From NCBI GenBank assembly GCA_013407085.1, contig JACCGJ010015249.1, positions 1 through 64,000 of the forward strand: a stretch of DNA of 64,000 bases, read 5' to 3'. Positions 11,080 through 22,233 of this stretch are shown here, in pieces; position 1 is the first letter of the stretch, and the number at the start of each line of letters is the position of its first letter. The position numbers were made by a program, and so were the translations under genes. The notes under the pieces are model-generated. The model was not told the origin of the DNA. It worked only from the letters and a program-made list of their open reading frames with translations, and made no database searches. The DNA comes from Atriophallophorus winterbourni. Lineage: Eukaryota > Platyhelminthes > Trematoda > Plagiorchiida > Microphallidae.

Positions 11080-11720
11080 ATTAGACGAATGCAGTCTGGT
11101 ATGTGTATGTTACTTTGATATATCTAAAGAGTTATATCATATTGATTACTACTCACCACTTCAGAAGCTGAAGCATGTTGGTGTCACTGGAAATCTGCTA
11201 ACATGGTTAGCAAGTTACCTGTCAGTTATTCAACCCCTGCAAGTGCAAAATGTTACTAGTTGTGAAACCCACCCCCTTCTCATACATCCTTTGCAGTTAC
11301 ACGCTTCAGTAGAGTTTATCACAGAAAAATCTAGGTGCGACATTTGAACAACAGCCTGCCATGCGATTCCAATTATGAACATGCATGCAGGGTACTCAAT
11401 ATTCTCATACGAATTTTCGGACGTTCCACGTTACTAAATTGTATCTGGTTTGTATAATCTACCCTGTGAGCAGCGAGTGACTAGAGTTGGATTGTGCAAT
11501 TTCGTGCAAACCTAATCCTGACATACCGAATAAATTATACGCTCAGACACGTCTTTAGAAATTGTTTCAATTTGCCGACCCGCATTCATAACCTCAGCCT
11601 TTTTATGCAGTCCGTGTATGCTTCTTGTGGAACAGCTTACCGCCAGAAATTGTTTCATCGTCAAACGAAATGATCTTCGAATAAACCTTGTGATATTTTA
11701 TTTTGAATAATGCTGTTTTA
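11080..11720 (+). pseudogene. CR1-like RT fragments
   Basis: A first piece (about 11095-11235) reads CYFDISKELYHIDYYSPLQK and LKHVGVTGNLLTWLASYLS, the RT region around the first catalytic Asp. A second piece (11545-11680) reads PTRIHNLS and VCFLWNSLPPEIVSSSNEM, the C-terminal end of ORF2. The part between is deleted or decayed. Confidence 0.7.
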
Positions 11721-11729
11721 GACCAAGGT

Positions 11730-12690
11730 TCCTGAAATCCCTCAGTAATTCCTTCTTAGACAGATGCTTGGGAAAATAAATTATCTAAACAGATATGTAT
11801 GGATGAATGATCCTCTCTGCATATCACAATTTGAGTTACTTTCACTCTTCCTTGTAAGCCCATTAAAGCAAATATTAAAACAAGGATATGTATAAATTTC
11901 ATACATATAACCTTTGGCATTGTGCAGCAATAGGAATTTGTTTCAACATAAAGGAATCTTGAATAAGGGTAACTGTATTAAACAGTAAAACATTTTTAGA
12001 TCTTAATTCTTATTTAAAAAAAGTTCGGTGCAAATTAATTCAACGAAGTTAAAAATTCCTTAAATTAGATCCTCGTCAATGTTTGAAGTACCATCCATAA
12101 GGATAGTTTGTAAAGTATTGCAAACCTAAGGAACAAAAGAATTATTTTTCAAAAATTTATCTCAGTCCGAATCCAAAATCCGTAGATTATTTACATTGGC
12201 ACAAGTGTTCAGTTCAGTTCAGAGGATAGTAAAAGGCTAACGTGTCAATCAAGCGTCCATAATTTCTTTCGGTGTAAAGATGACGAAAATTAAACACCAT
12301 TGATGAAACGTTTTTATCCTCGATGTGTCCGTATCATAAGTTTAGACGCTAATTGATTATACGGATTCAGTTTTTTATTAAAAACTGTTTACTTGTAAGT
12401 AGTTCGTATAAATGTTACCATGGACAATCATGGAAACATACTAATGTTCCTTTTCTTGCATAATGCGTTTACATTTTTAATGCAGTTATATACTTTCATT
12501 TTCATGAAAACAGTACAAAGTATCCTTGTATAAATAAATATACCAAATTCAAATAAAAGACTACTGGGAGTTAGGTGTTTTCTTATGCGATGCCTTGTTA
12601 TGTAACCTGATTTTTTATTTAGAATACTAGCCGAAGAAACATTTGATCACCCTAAAGTCATAAATACACAGAAAACAGCGAGACAGATTC
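11730..12690. other. No recognised feature
   Basis: AT-rich sequence without an open frame above about 60 codons or any motif I can assign. Confidence 0.5.
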
Positions 12691-12702
12691 ATTTTAACAA
12701 AT

Positions 12703-12960
12703 ATGTCATCCGTCGTTTACATGGACAATGTTCTCTACAACGAAGAAATGCTAAAATGGATTCCAACACTGTTTATCACCTTCAGGTTCGCTCCTACAGC
12801 TTTCTCTATGATGGAAATGATGCGAAAATATCCGAAATTGGAGTTAATCTACACGGGGATCACCTTAACGAAAATGCGAATTTCACACGCCCAAAGCAAA
12901 TTGCCAGGAGATATGAATATGTTGGAACACTCATGGACCAACTTGCATATTAGGGGGTAG
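12703..12960 (+). CDS. Small unrecognised ORF with a second overlapping frame
   Basis: An 85-codon frame starts MSSVVYMDNVLYNEE. A second 65-codon frame, 12756-12953, includes SYSFLYDGNDAKISEIG and RRYEYVGTLMDQLAY. The second looks more protein-like and may be an exon entered after 'atcaccttcag' (about 12785). I do not recognise the product, and neither frame has obvious supporting signals. Confidence 0.25.
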   Translation: MSSVVYMDNVLYNEEMLKWIPTLFITFRFAPTAFSMMEMMRKYPKLELIYTGITLTKMRISHAQSKLPGDMNMLEHSWTNLHIRG

Positions 12961-12984
12961 CGGTTACAAGAAACATGCGCAATT

Positions 12985-13228
12985 GGAAAAACAGTACATC
13001 AGCGACAGTAGGTTCTTTTGGAAGTGAGCAATAAAGGCTGCATCGTCGGCAAACAACAGGTCACGGATAAGCACATCCCGTGCTTTTGTTTGTGCTCTCA
13101 ACCGGTTCAGTTTAAAAAGCTTACCATCACTTCGCGTGCGTATATAAATGCCTTCTGTTCTCTTCTCCAAGGCTTGCTTCAGAAGAGAGCAAAGAAAATG
13201 CCGAACAGCGTGGGAGCAAGAACCTTTG
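12985..13228 (-). pseudogene. RTE-like RT fragment
   Basis: The minus strand encodes GIYIRTRSDGKLFKLNRLRA and DLLFADDAAFIAHFQ, with the FADD catalytic box of an RTE-type reverse transcriptase. The same block is found at 29.94-30.09 and 51.3 kb. It abuts the 3' end of the CR1-like element. Confidence 0.85.
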
Positions 13229-13249
13229 TTTAACGCCTCAGCTAATTTC

Positions 13250-15160
13250 AAATTTAAAGTAATTCAAAGTAATTCAAAGTCTTAATGGTCCAAAAAGTAA
13301 ATACGTTAAAGTAACCACAGAGTATAAATATAGGGAATTCATAAAAACAACACAAGTGTTTCATACACATGGAAAGTCAGCACGTGTATTCAGGTGCAAG
13401 GTTGGGTTTGGTCAACATATACTTGTCAAGTTCAGCCTTGAACATGTTCAGGATTGTTGCGCAGATGATATGTGGGGGCAGGGAGTTCCATAGAAAACAG
13501 ACTCTGACCGCATAGTAAAACCTTCGACAATTTGATCTGGAGTGTGGAATAATTAACTTTTAACCATGCGATCTGCTACCCCATGCTTCTTGCCGATGAA
13601 TCAGGTGTTCAAGTGGGTGATCCACTGTTTGCAGAATGTTGAAAAGCAGGACCACGTCACCCCTGAGACGACGGTACGAAAAGTCAAAGAAGTTTAGTGT
13701 TGCGATCCGCTCATCGTATGGCCTGTTGTATAGCCCGGTCACCAGTTTTGTAACGCGGGGGTATACCCGTTGCAGCATGGTTATGTCCTTTTGTAACCAT
13801 GGGGACCATGCATGAACAGCATACTCCATTGTTGGTCTGATATAGGTGTTAATTATACGTGGGAGTATCTGCTTTCAGAAACGACCGAAGATCCTTCTGA
13901 GCAATGATAAGATTTGGCAGGACATTTTGTATACAAAAGAACAGTGCCGTGAAGAATTTAGGTTACTGCTAATTCACACGCCCAGGTCTTTCTCTTTAGT
14001 AACCCAAGAAAGTTGCTGTGATCCCAGAGAATATGTGAATTCGAATGATTTACCGACGTTCAACATTTTACATTTTTGAATGTTGAATGATAAGCAGTTC
14101 CGCAAGGACCAATTATGAAGTGCTTCGAGATCTTTTTGGAGAATTTGGCAATCTTCTATGGTGTGTATGCTACTCCAGACTTTGATGTCATCCGCAAATA
14201 AAATGATTTTTCTGCGTACGATTTCGGGTATATCATTTGCGTACACGAGGAAGAGTATTGGCCCCAAGACTGAGCCTTGAGATACGCCACTTGTAACATC
14301 TACTGGGCTGGATAGTGCCCCATCAACTCTAACCCTTCTAACTCTACCATTCAAGTAATTCTTTATACAGGCCAATAGTCTGCCGCATACCCCGAGCTGC
14401 TCCAATTTTTGTAGCAGTATGCTGTGGTTAACACGATCAACAGCTTTAGACATGTCCAAGTATTAAGCATGGATAGGGCATCCATCGTCCACGGCTCGAT
14501 TCCAAGTATCAAGAGTTATGAGAAGATTGGTGAGACAGGAGTGTCTTGTCCTGAATCCGTGCTGTGCGATGGAAAGAAGCTTATTTTGTTCCAAGTGTTT
14601 GATAAGTTCGTCGGCCACAAGTCGTTCGAGAACTTTAGAGACCACTGGCAACAACGTGACTGGTCTGTAGTTAGACACATCAGATCGGTTCCCTCCTTTG
14701 TATATCAGAGTGATTAGTCCACATTTCCAGCCATTAACAACCGTGCTACAACTCACGGACAGGTTGAAAAGGTCAGAGAGTGGTGATAATAGAGCATGGG
14801 CGCATTGCTTTAGGATGAATGGTGTTATTTCATCAGCACCCGGGGATTTTTCGTATTTAACAAGCGTAGCTTTACCAGAACACTCTCGAGTTTCACCAAG
14901 ATTTGGTGTATTGTATTCTGCGTTGTGAATGCAGGTATATCGTAGGATACGCGCTCGTTAGGGTAGAACACTCTAGAGTAAAATTGAGCAAGTTCGTTAG
15001 CGGCTTCGAGAGATGTGGATGTAGTTCCAGTCGTTGTAAGTAAAGCGAAAACACCTGGCTTTACCCTGGCCTTTCTGTTCACGATCTGGAAGAGTAGCTT
15101 CGGATTTCGTTCAATTTTATCCATCAGATTCATTTGATACTTTTCGTTAATCCTCCTGAA
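13250..15160 (-). pseudogene. CR1-like ORF2: RT and C-terminal domain
   Basis: RT blocks read in order on the minus strand: GLITLIYKGGNRSDVSNYRP (14700), QHGFRTRHSCLTNLLITLDT (14560), LDMSKAVDRVNHSILLQKL (14450), SGVSQGSVLGPILFLVYAND (14280) and IILFADDIKVWSS (14190). The C-terminal part runs to 13560, and the 3' end is a ttgaattac repeat at 13250-13275. A premature stop lies just before LDMSKA at 14463, and frames change at about 15150 and 14830. Otherwise it is nearly complete, so it is a fairly recent insertion. Confidence 0.9.
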
Positions 15161-16075
15161 CAAGTTTAGTAACTTTGTTTCTCAACGAACGGTAAGATTC
15201 CCAAGATTCAGGTGTTGAATGCAGTACGTGGATTCTCCACGCACAGTTTCTTACCTTTATCCATTTCCGTGTTCGACTCCGGATCACGAATTTGAATCCT
15301 TTTTTGAGTTGTTTTGAAACATATATTGAGTCGAGTTCTATTTTTCGGTTGATTTTCTGAAGTATCGATGACCAGCATTTTTGGACATCAGTGCTAATCG
15401 GTGCCCGGTCGGTGACTTTTCGAAGAGACATTGATAATGCAAGCGTATATATTTTTCTTATCAACTTCTGAGCATCACTTGCTCTTTTCGCTTCAGATAT
15501 ATAGTCGAAAACAATGACTACATGATCACTCTTTCCAGGAGTTGCTTCATAGCGGATATCCTCGTTGACATTTTCCTCGCTCGTCAGAACAAGATCGATA
15601 ATGGACGGTGTGTTTGTGCCTCTGAAGCGAGTGGTGCTTGAGATGTGGTTGAATAAAGGAAGTTCGTTGAACATTTTGTAGAATAGATGATCAAGAGAGT
15701 TCACCGGTGGAATCTCGCTTTTTAGTAAATTCGGGAGATTTAGGTCACCCATGATCAGGACGTTGTTTTGAAATCTGGAAACAATTAACTGAGTTTTCTC
15801 AATTAAACTAGCATTGTATGCTTCGTCTGCTGACGGTAGTCGGTAAATCACACCAACAACACAGTTTTCACCTGTTGCTAATTCAATTGAACACCTCCTC
15901 CTTCACGATTTATTCGATAACGATGAAAAAGAAACATGTTTGGAATAGAAATTTCCTCCTCAACTAATTGCTGATTGAACCAAGTTTCCGTTACGGCTAT
16001 CAAGAGTGGTGAATATTTTTGACGAAGCTCGATTACTTCGGGTAACTAATTTATCAAGCATTGTGCGTTGGTGTA
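15147..16075 (-). pseudogene. CR1-like ORF2: endonuclease domain
   Basis: The minus strand encodes IAVTETWFNQQ (16000) and then YRLPSADEAYN, LIMGDLNLPNLL, IIDLVLTSEENV and KSDHVVIVFDYI, the order of an apurinic-type endonuclease. The start (AQCLINKLPE, with a stop in place of K) overlaps the end of ORF1 in another frame. A stop near 15880 separates the first 60 residues from the rest. Confidence 0.85.
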
Positions 16076-17301
16076 TAAACATTTGGTGGTAGATCTTGAT
16101 AAAAGTGTTGGATGATGAGTATTTGAGCAGTAATTTGAGTACGTGTCAAAGATGGTGGGCCTCGTGTTAATGGGTATATTACATCACCGACTCCGATAGA
16201 GTCGGTCGACATCCGTTTTTTTGGAGCAGGAGTCCCGGCATCACTGTGCTCAGTACCAACGGGTCCGGCAACTTCCACGATAGAGCAGGTTTTCAGGTGT
16301 TTACTGACAATTTTGATCTCTCGTGGAACTTTGTATCGATACTGTTTCCAGTTGTTAAGCACGGTGTTCACCATAGTGGTGGTCAAAAGTGTCAGTTTAA
16401 GGGGTCGTGGACCATTACCTTCGTAATTCGATGACTTCGGGATTCGGAACGTATCGATAACCGTTACATTGGTGGTTTGGATAGCATTACTGATAAATCT
16501 CCACTGTTGTAGGTCGTGGTTGGATTTACACTTTGTGTCTGAACCGGTGGCATCTTCTGGGACATTTAAGAGAATAAGGGTGCGCTTGTTGAGATCGTTT
16601 GCTTCATTTTGTTTACCTTTCGGTGGCGATTTTGCCCGTTCCGACCAGGGCACATCAACAAATACACTAGATGTATTTTGCATGTCGTCTCGTAGCAAGT
16701 ATTTCGACAGAAATACATCTTCTAAATCCTTCTCATTTTGCACTACTACCTTGAGCAACCGCGGCTTATCTTGGTGTAGCGCTTTGGGAGGACGACTGAA
16801 GCAAATCAACGAAACCGGGTGGATCGCTTTGAGATTCATGCGAGTGCACAGTTTCAACCATTCAGCCAAATCATTCTGATGTCTATTCGAAAATAACGTC
16901 TCAGTCGACTCTGGCACGTTGGTGCAGATAACACTAAGAGAAATTCCTTTCGAGGCAACTTTCGCTAATGGGGCCTTCGATGTGAACGTTTTCGGCTTTA
17001 AGACGCTTTTAACAATTTGCTGGGTGCTGTGCTGCAACAATTCAACCTTTTCAATAGATTGGTTTGATGGTAAAGTTGAGTATGATGGATTATCTACCGG
17101 CTCTTCGGCAGTAACGACGGGTAACGACGGTGTCTTTATGACGTTTATTATCTGTTCATTTAGCTTTTGTATACTGGATTCCATTCCATTTAGACGCGTC
17201 TCAATATCATATTCAAGGGGTTTTCGTCGTCGAGACTGACGGTGTTGGTTTGGCCTTGCAAACCAGACAAACATAACAAACACCAGGGCAATTATCTCCA
17301 T
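16054..17301 (-). CDS. CR1-like ORF1 protein (415 residues)
   Basis: An intact frame upstream of the endonuclease. A possible coiled coil (LNGMESSIQKLNEQIINVI, residues about 37-55) is followed by two related segments. Segment A starts SVICTNVPESTETL and contains RPPKAL..PRLLKV. Segment B starts TLILLNVPEDATG and contains RIPKSS..PRPLKL. This suggests a duplicated RRM-like nucleic-acid-binding unit. The first 30 residues are hydrophobic and may be a wrong start: the next frame (17213-17458) carries a cysteine cluster, CPGVCYVCLVC, better suited to an ORF1 N-terminus. Last codons overlap ORF2. Confidence 0.75.
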   Translation of the reverse strand: MEIIALVFVMFVWFARPNQHRQSRRRKPLEYDIETRLNGMESSIQKLNEQIINVIKTPSLPVVTAEEPVDNPSYSTLPSNQSIEKVELLQHSTQQIVKSVLKPKTFTSKAPLAKVASKGISLSVICTNVPESTETLFSNRHQNDLAEWLKLCTRMNLKAIHPVSLICFSRPPKALHQDKPRLLKVVVQNEKDLEDVFLSKYLLRDDMQNTSSVFVDVPWSERAKSPPKGKQNEANDLNKRTLILLNVPEDATGSDTKCKSNHDLQQWRFISNAIQTTNVTVIDTFRIPKSSNYEGNGPRPLKLTLLTTTMVNTVLNNWKQYRYKVPREIKIVSKHLKTCSIVEVAGPVGTEHSDAGTPAPKKRMSTDSIGVGDVIYPLTRGPPSLTRTQITAQILIIQHFYQDLPPNVYTPTHNA

Positions 17302-17339
17302 TAATAATCGATACTAAATCCGAGGTCAGCGATTTGTCG

Positions 17340-18235
17340 CAGTTAGCATGGGCATCCGTTATTCTTACTTTCCACGGGCACGAGGCATCCGTTATTCTTA
17401 CTTTCCACGGGCACGAAGTATATATTAGCTGACCAATCAGAATCCGTTCAAGGGGCACGAATCAGATTGCGTTTACTTTTAAGCCAATCATGGCATCTAG
17501 CCGTCCTTTAAAAAGCGCTGCATAGCCGACCCCATACAATTTGAATCCCTAGTTGAAGCAGCAGGTGCTATTTCCAGGTTTCAAAGCTCCACTGGTTCAT
17601 CGTATTACATTCGGAGCACAGCACCAAATGGCAGGTTTGTGTTAGCTTAACTTTGATAATTTGCAGATCCCGGGCTTACGAATGCGTAAAAGCTGGACGA
17701 CACCAGCCATCTTCCCGAGGAATTCGTCGAACGCAATCCCGTAAAATCGGATGTGGGTCAAGAATACTCATCTCATATTTATGACGAATGAACAGAAAAC
17801 CCTTTGCCGCCGGTTTCCTCATTTCATTGGCATTGACTCAACTTTCAAGAGTTGCCGTGAAAAGTACCACTTATTCGTCATTGTTGTGGTAGATGGCTGC
17901 GGTAAGGGTATTCCTGTTTGCTTCGGATGGTTGCGGACGGAGACCACAGCGTCCATATCTTTGTTCCTACGCAAGTTTTTGGAATTCGCTAACCCTGTTA
18001 GCATTCTGTCGGTCATGATGGATGACAGCGCTGCCACTCAGGCTGCAGTGAGAGCTGAAATGCCAGCAGCACACGTGTTTCTGTGTCGTGTGCACATTAT
18101 ACGGAATGTTACCAAAAGAGTATGTTCATCTTAATTACTTAACATGTTTACAGCAACCTGGTGCCTTGTTTATGAAGTGGTTCTACGTAGCCATGAGCAC
18201 GCGCAACAGGTGGAGATATATTCTATCTTTGTGAT
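17340..18235 (+). pseudogene. MULE transposase copy 1, internally deleted
   Basis: Nearly identical to copy 2 at 19.4-20.6 kb, with the same 32-nt (17635-17666) and 34-nt (18120-18153) introns. It has lost the first ATG segment and an internal block of about 300 bases after 'caagaatactcatctca' (17758-17774). The catalytic core remains: FIGIDSTFKSC, FVIVVVDGCGKG and MMDDSAATQAAV. It ends abruptly in CR1 sequence at 18235. The left side has two copies of a 33-bp repeat (17351-17416). Confidence 0.85.
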
Positions 18236-18400
18236 TTAGATGCACTACACGAATGGTCAGTTACAAATAAACTGCCGTTCAATTTTCAAAAATGCAAGTT
18301 ACTGCAAATCGGTAAGCCCTTTCAGTACGAATATCACTTTGGGCAGAAGATTTTGAGCTGGACGGAATCGGAGAAGGATCTTGGAGTCATGCTTTCAGAT
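18236..18400 (+). pseudogene. CR1-like RT fragment joined to MULE
   Basis: It encodes LDALHEWSVTNKLPFNFQKC, LLQIGKPFQYEYHFGQ and SWTESEKDLGVMLS, the RT segment after the catalytic block. It starts at the MULE breakpoint. Confidence 0.85.
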
Positions 18401-18419
18401 GAGAAGGTGTGACAGTTGG

Positions 18420-19250
18420 GAATAAAATGTTCCGTTTTATTTTTAAGCTGATTAGGTAGGTGGAGTGCACGCCATTTGAATTCGTCTGGCTGTAACAACG
18501 TGTAAACGAAACAAAATATGACTGCGCATTCGGTACAATTGTTACAGTACAAACGAATACGGATTGCCATCACAATTGACGGTGCCTTTATCTGGTGCGC
18601 ATTTATTTTCTTATGAAACTCATTACCGTCGGGTGTTGTGCATTTACCTATTGAAAGGATTTTCATCAGCAAACTTATATATTGATGTGAAAAATGCAAC
18701 CTTTCATTCACTTCATATGAAGCTACTTCTGAAGCATCGGACACCCTGAATCTTTAACCGTGTCTAAAAACAGGATTGACTCTTACCTCCACGAACATCA
18801 TTATTAAATCCCATGAGGCTGATCTTCTTATGACATTCGCGTATTTTTTCACTTATTGCTTGCATTATTGAACACCGCAATATCCTGCGGTTGTTTTAAG
18901 CTTGTGCGCTTCTTTACTGAAATAAACCATTGTTACCTTGTTCCATGGTTAAGTTAATCCAGTTAGCATGTAATGCAACCGTTTCTATTTATATATATAT
19001 ATATGTATCTAAGCTCTGGAAAAGAAGCTTGGTTGTTTACTATCTCTTCAGGTCATCTAGAAAAATTGCTATCTATGCGATAGCTTGTTTGTTTCACATT
19101 GGGAATCAACTGTATGCCTGTCAATCTTATATGTTTAACGTGTTTTTAATAAAAAACGAAAAATTTCATTTATTCATGAAACGAGGAAAACCTTCACGCC
19201 AGATAACACTCAAATTTTACTCGTACGACGGTCAATTCTTATTGGCTGAC
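18420..19250. other. No recognised gene
   Basis: Only short shadow frames and a small TA repeat at about 18989-19004. The minus frame of 136 codons (18334-18744) has no motif and overlaps CR1 sequence, so I do not call it. Confidence 0.5.
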
Positions 19251-19379
19251 AGAAATACATACGCCGCACGTAATGTCTACCCTTAACTTCTCGGGTTTCT
19301 GTAGTAAATCACTTCGAACACACACACGCATCACCTGATTGGTTGATGTGCCCTCTCGGGTTTCTATAGGAGGCAAAAG

Positions 19380-20692
19380 TGTAAATAACGCACGCAAATC
19401 TTTCCACGGGCACGAAGTATATATTAGCTGACCAATCAGAATCCGTTCAAGGGGCACGAATCAGAATGCGTTTATTTTTAAAATCATGCATCTGGCCGTC
19501 CTTTAAAAAGCGCTGCATAGCCTACACGCAGCATATTTTGACGATGTCGCTAGTTCAGGTTTTTGCAGAAATTTTCGGAACCGTTGCCGACCCCATACAA
19601 TTTGAATCCCTAGTTGAAGCAGCAGGTGCTATTTCCAGGTTTCAAAGCTCCACTGGTTCATCGTATTACATTCGGAGCACAGCACCAAATGCCAGGTTTG
19701 TGTTAGCTTAACTTTGATAATTTGCAGATCCCGGACTTACGAATGCGTAAAAGCTGGACGACACCAGCCATCTTCCCGAGGAATTCGTCGAACGCAATCC
19801 CGTAAGATCGGATGTGGGTCAAGAATACTCATCTCAAGGTTGCCTAGTGAAAGGTTTGGTGTCTCTCGAGTTTCCTTGGAGCACAACCATCCCATTAGTT
19901 TATTAATGGCTAAATACGAACCGACTCATAGGCGCCTCTCACTGGACGAGATGTCAACGATAACCCCTTGGTTGTTGAACAATACTCCATCGTTCAACAT
20001 ATGCAATTATATTCGAACGCAGATGGGGAAATACGTCACGCCGTGTGACGTAAGAAACATGCGATGGAAGCTGCTGGCGAGTCACAAAACCACAAGTTTT
20101 TTATACGACTTGAGCTCCCAGCTCAATACATCCGGCCGTTGTTCTATGGAAACTGATGCTGAGAGCAATCTCACTCATTTCATATTTATGACGAATGAAC
20201 AGATAACGCTTTGCCGCCGGTTTCCTCATTTCATTGGCATTGACTCAACTTTCAAGAGTTGCCGTGAAAAGTACCACTTATTCGTCATTGTTGTGGTAGA
20301 TGCCAGCGGTAAGGGTATTCCTGTTTGCTTCGGATGGTTGCGGACGGAGACCACAGCGTCCATATCTTTGTTCCTACGAAAGTTTTTGGAATTCGCTGTT
20401 AGCATTCTGTCGGTCATGATGGATGACAGCGCTGCCACTCAGGCTGCAGTGAGAGCTGAAATGCCAGCAGCACACCAGTTTCTGTGTCGTGTGCACATTA
20501 TACGGAATGTTGCCAAAAGAGTATGTTCATCTCAATTACTTAACATGTTTACAGCAACCTGGTGCCTTGTTTATGAAGTGGTTTTACGTAGGCATGAGCA
20601 CGCGCGACAGGTGGAGATATATTGTATCTTTGAATGCAATGAATAGGGTTAACGAAACCCTATACACTGCAATCCGATCCCGCCCTACATGA
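19380..20692 (+). CDS. MULE transposase copy 2 with FAR1-like N-terminus
   Basis: Three exons: 19544-19695, 19728-20520 and 20555-20692, joined by introns of 32 nt (GTTTGT..TTTGCAG) and 34 nt (GTATGT..TTTACAG). The spliced frame is 360 residues. Order: an N-terminal part (MSLVQVFAEIFGTVADPIQF), a FAR1/WRKY-like zinc-binding part (RTYECVKAGRH..VSLEHNHP), a linker (SFNICNYIRTQMGKYVTPCD), and a MULE DDE core with FIGIDSTFKSC and MMDDSAATQAAV, then FLCRVHIIRNV. The third acidic residue and a SWIM finger are not seen; another frame continues AALGLTEETESK, so a frameshift is likely. The 5' flank 'gctgaccaatcagaatccgt' is shared with copy 1. Confidence 0.85.
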
Positions 20693-20699
20693 TTGCCGC

Positions 20700-21390
20700 T
20701 TTAGGATTAACTGAAGAAACTGAATCTAAAGTGGGTGATGACGATTGAAGATGAAATACTTGTCGATTTGGAATTTGTTATCAATAAAAATTTATCTCTT
20801 TTCAAGCGTTCTTTTAACCATTATTTTAATGGCCTTGCCCTGAACGAGTATACCGGGTCTGCCTATGTATTATTTGTTGATCATTAGCCCCGTTAGTAAT
20901 ATACTTTTGCTCATGTTGACCGCTGTGTTAAGTTGAATTGGGTTGCTGTGTGGTTACAGCAATGTTGTCGGCATAGCGACCACTGACCTACGTCAAAACC
21001 ATGCTAGTGGGTTCAAGGTAACTCGGAGTCTGGATATGTGACAGCCTAAAAAACAGCGTGCATTGTGAGGTCATTTACAAGCGTGCTTCAAAGCTTCTAG
21101 GTATGCTTCGACGGATCTTCAGAACCCTTACGCCTGTAGCGATGCCTGTGTATTGACTCAGGGTAAGCATATTACTTGACTCCAATGACATCGTATAATT
21201 GTTTTTTATACCTCTTATTAAACGCATATTTACTATGATATGCTTTTTGTGACCATAAATCTCGCTTATGTTTGAGAAATTTGTTTACTGTTCCAAACGA
21301 CTAGACCTGTGCTGTTGACCAATGATCTGACTTCCATGCTTGCTATCGGGATAAGTCTGAAGATTCTGAGGGGTGTGATGACTTTCGAAT
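20700..21390. other. MULE 3' flank and CR1 scraps
   Basis: The first 60 bases may still be MULE coding (AALGLTEETESK). Around 21050-21130, 'cagcgtgcattgtgaggtca' is repeated at 21713 within CR1-like sequence, so this is a small fragment of the same region. The rest is unassigned. Confidence 0.4.
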
Positions 21391-21394
21391 AATA

Positions 21395-21960
21395 CAAAAG
21401 CTGAAGCAGATAGGTTTCAGCAAACAGCTACTACATCAACTTACATCAATAACCTACCAGAGACTGTCTTTGCTGATGATATTAAAATATGAACGCGGAT
21501 GATATCAACTGCGGACTGTTTACATCTGTAAAGTGAATTAGATGCTTTCCATGAATGGTCGGTACGGAATAATATGCCATTCAATTTCCAAAAATGCAAG
21601 GTGTTGCAGATCGGTAATCCATTCCAGTACCAATATCACTTTGGGCAGACTATTTTAAGCTTGCCCAAGTCGGAAAGTGATGTTGGCTTCTATGTGTGCG
21701 GCAGCCTAAATTACCGCGTGCATTGTGAGGTCATCTAAAGAGCGATTTCAAGCATCTAGGTTTGCAGCGAAGGAGTCTCAGAAACTTCGCTCTGTTTCTG
21801 ATCGCCTCACCGTCTCGGATTTGGTATGAACCTAGGAAAAACAATCTGTCGAACTGATCGGATTCCAGGTGTTGCGGGGTTGTAGTCACCAATCCCTACT
21901 TGTGTTCGACTACGTAAGCAGTACTCGACAATTTGTTGCTGTTAATGGGTAGCTCTCAGG
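21395..21960 (+). pseudogene. CR1-like RT and endonuclease scraps
   Basis: Pieces read KLKQIGFSKQLL, INNLPETVFADDIK and LDAFHEWSVRNNMPFNFQKC (about 21400-21620), then LRGCSHQSLLVFDYVSSTRQ (21870-21930), an endonuclease tail. The order RT then endonuclease is opposite to that in an intact element, so these are separate fragments or a rearrangement. Confidence 0.75.
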
Positions 21961-22233
21961 GTCGATAAATTGACACACAGGGAAAAATTCTTACAGATTC
22001 AGCATTGGCATTGTACATTATTAATCAGATTCTCATGGCATTCTACGACCTCAATTTCACTAGCACTAAGCAACCAGGTCGTTCATATGAGGTTAACTCT
22101 ATTGTTGTATTGTTATACTATGTTGTCCTCAAATGTGAAATTTAAGGACGATCCATTTAACCGTATGTTTTTCACTAGATGAGTAAAGAATAAAATTCAC
22201 AAATGAAAGTGTGACCTGGTAAGAGGACTGTGA

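Noticed and set aside
16246..17239. Plus-strand frames of 62-136 codons
   Set aside because: They are antisense shadows of the intact CR1-like ORF1.
18334..18744. A 136-codon minus-strand frame
   Set aside because: It overlaps a CR1 fragment on the other strand, contains no family motif and looks compositionally random.
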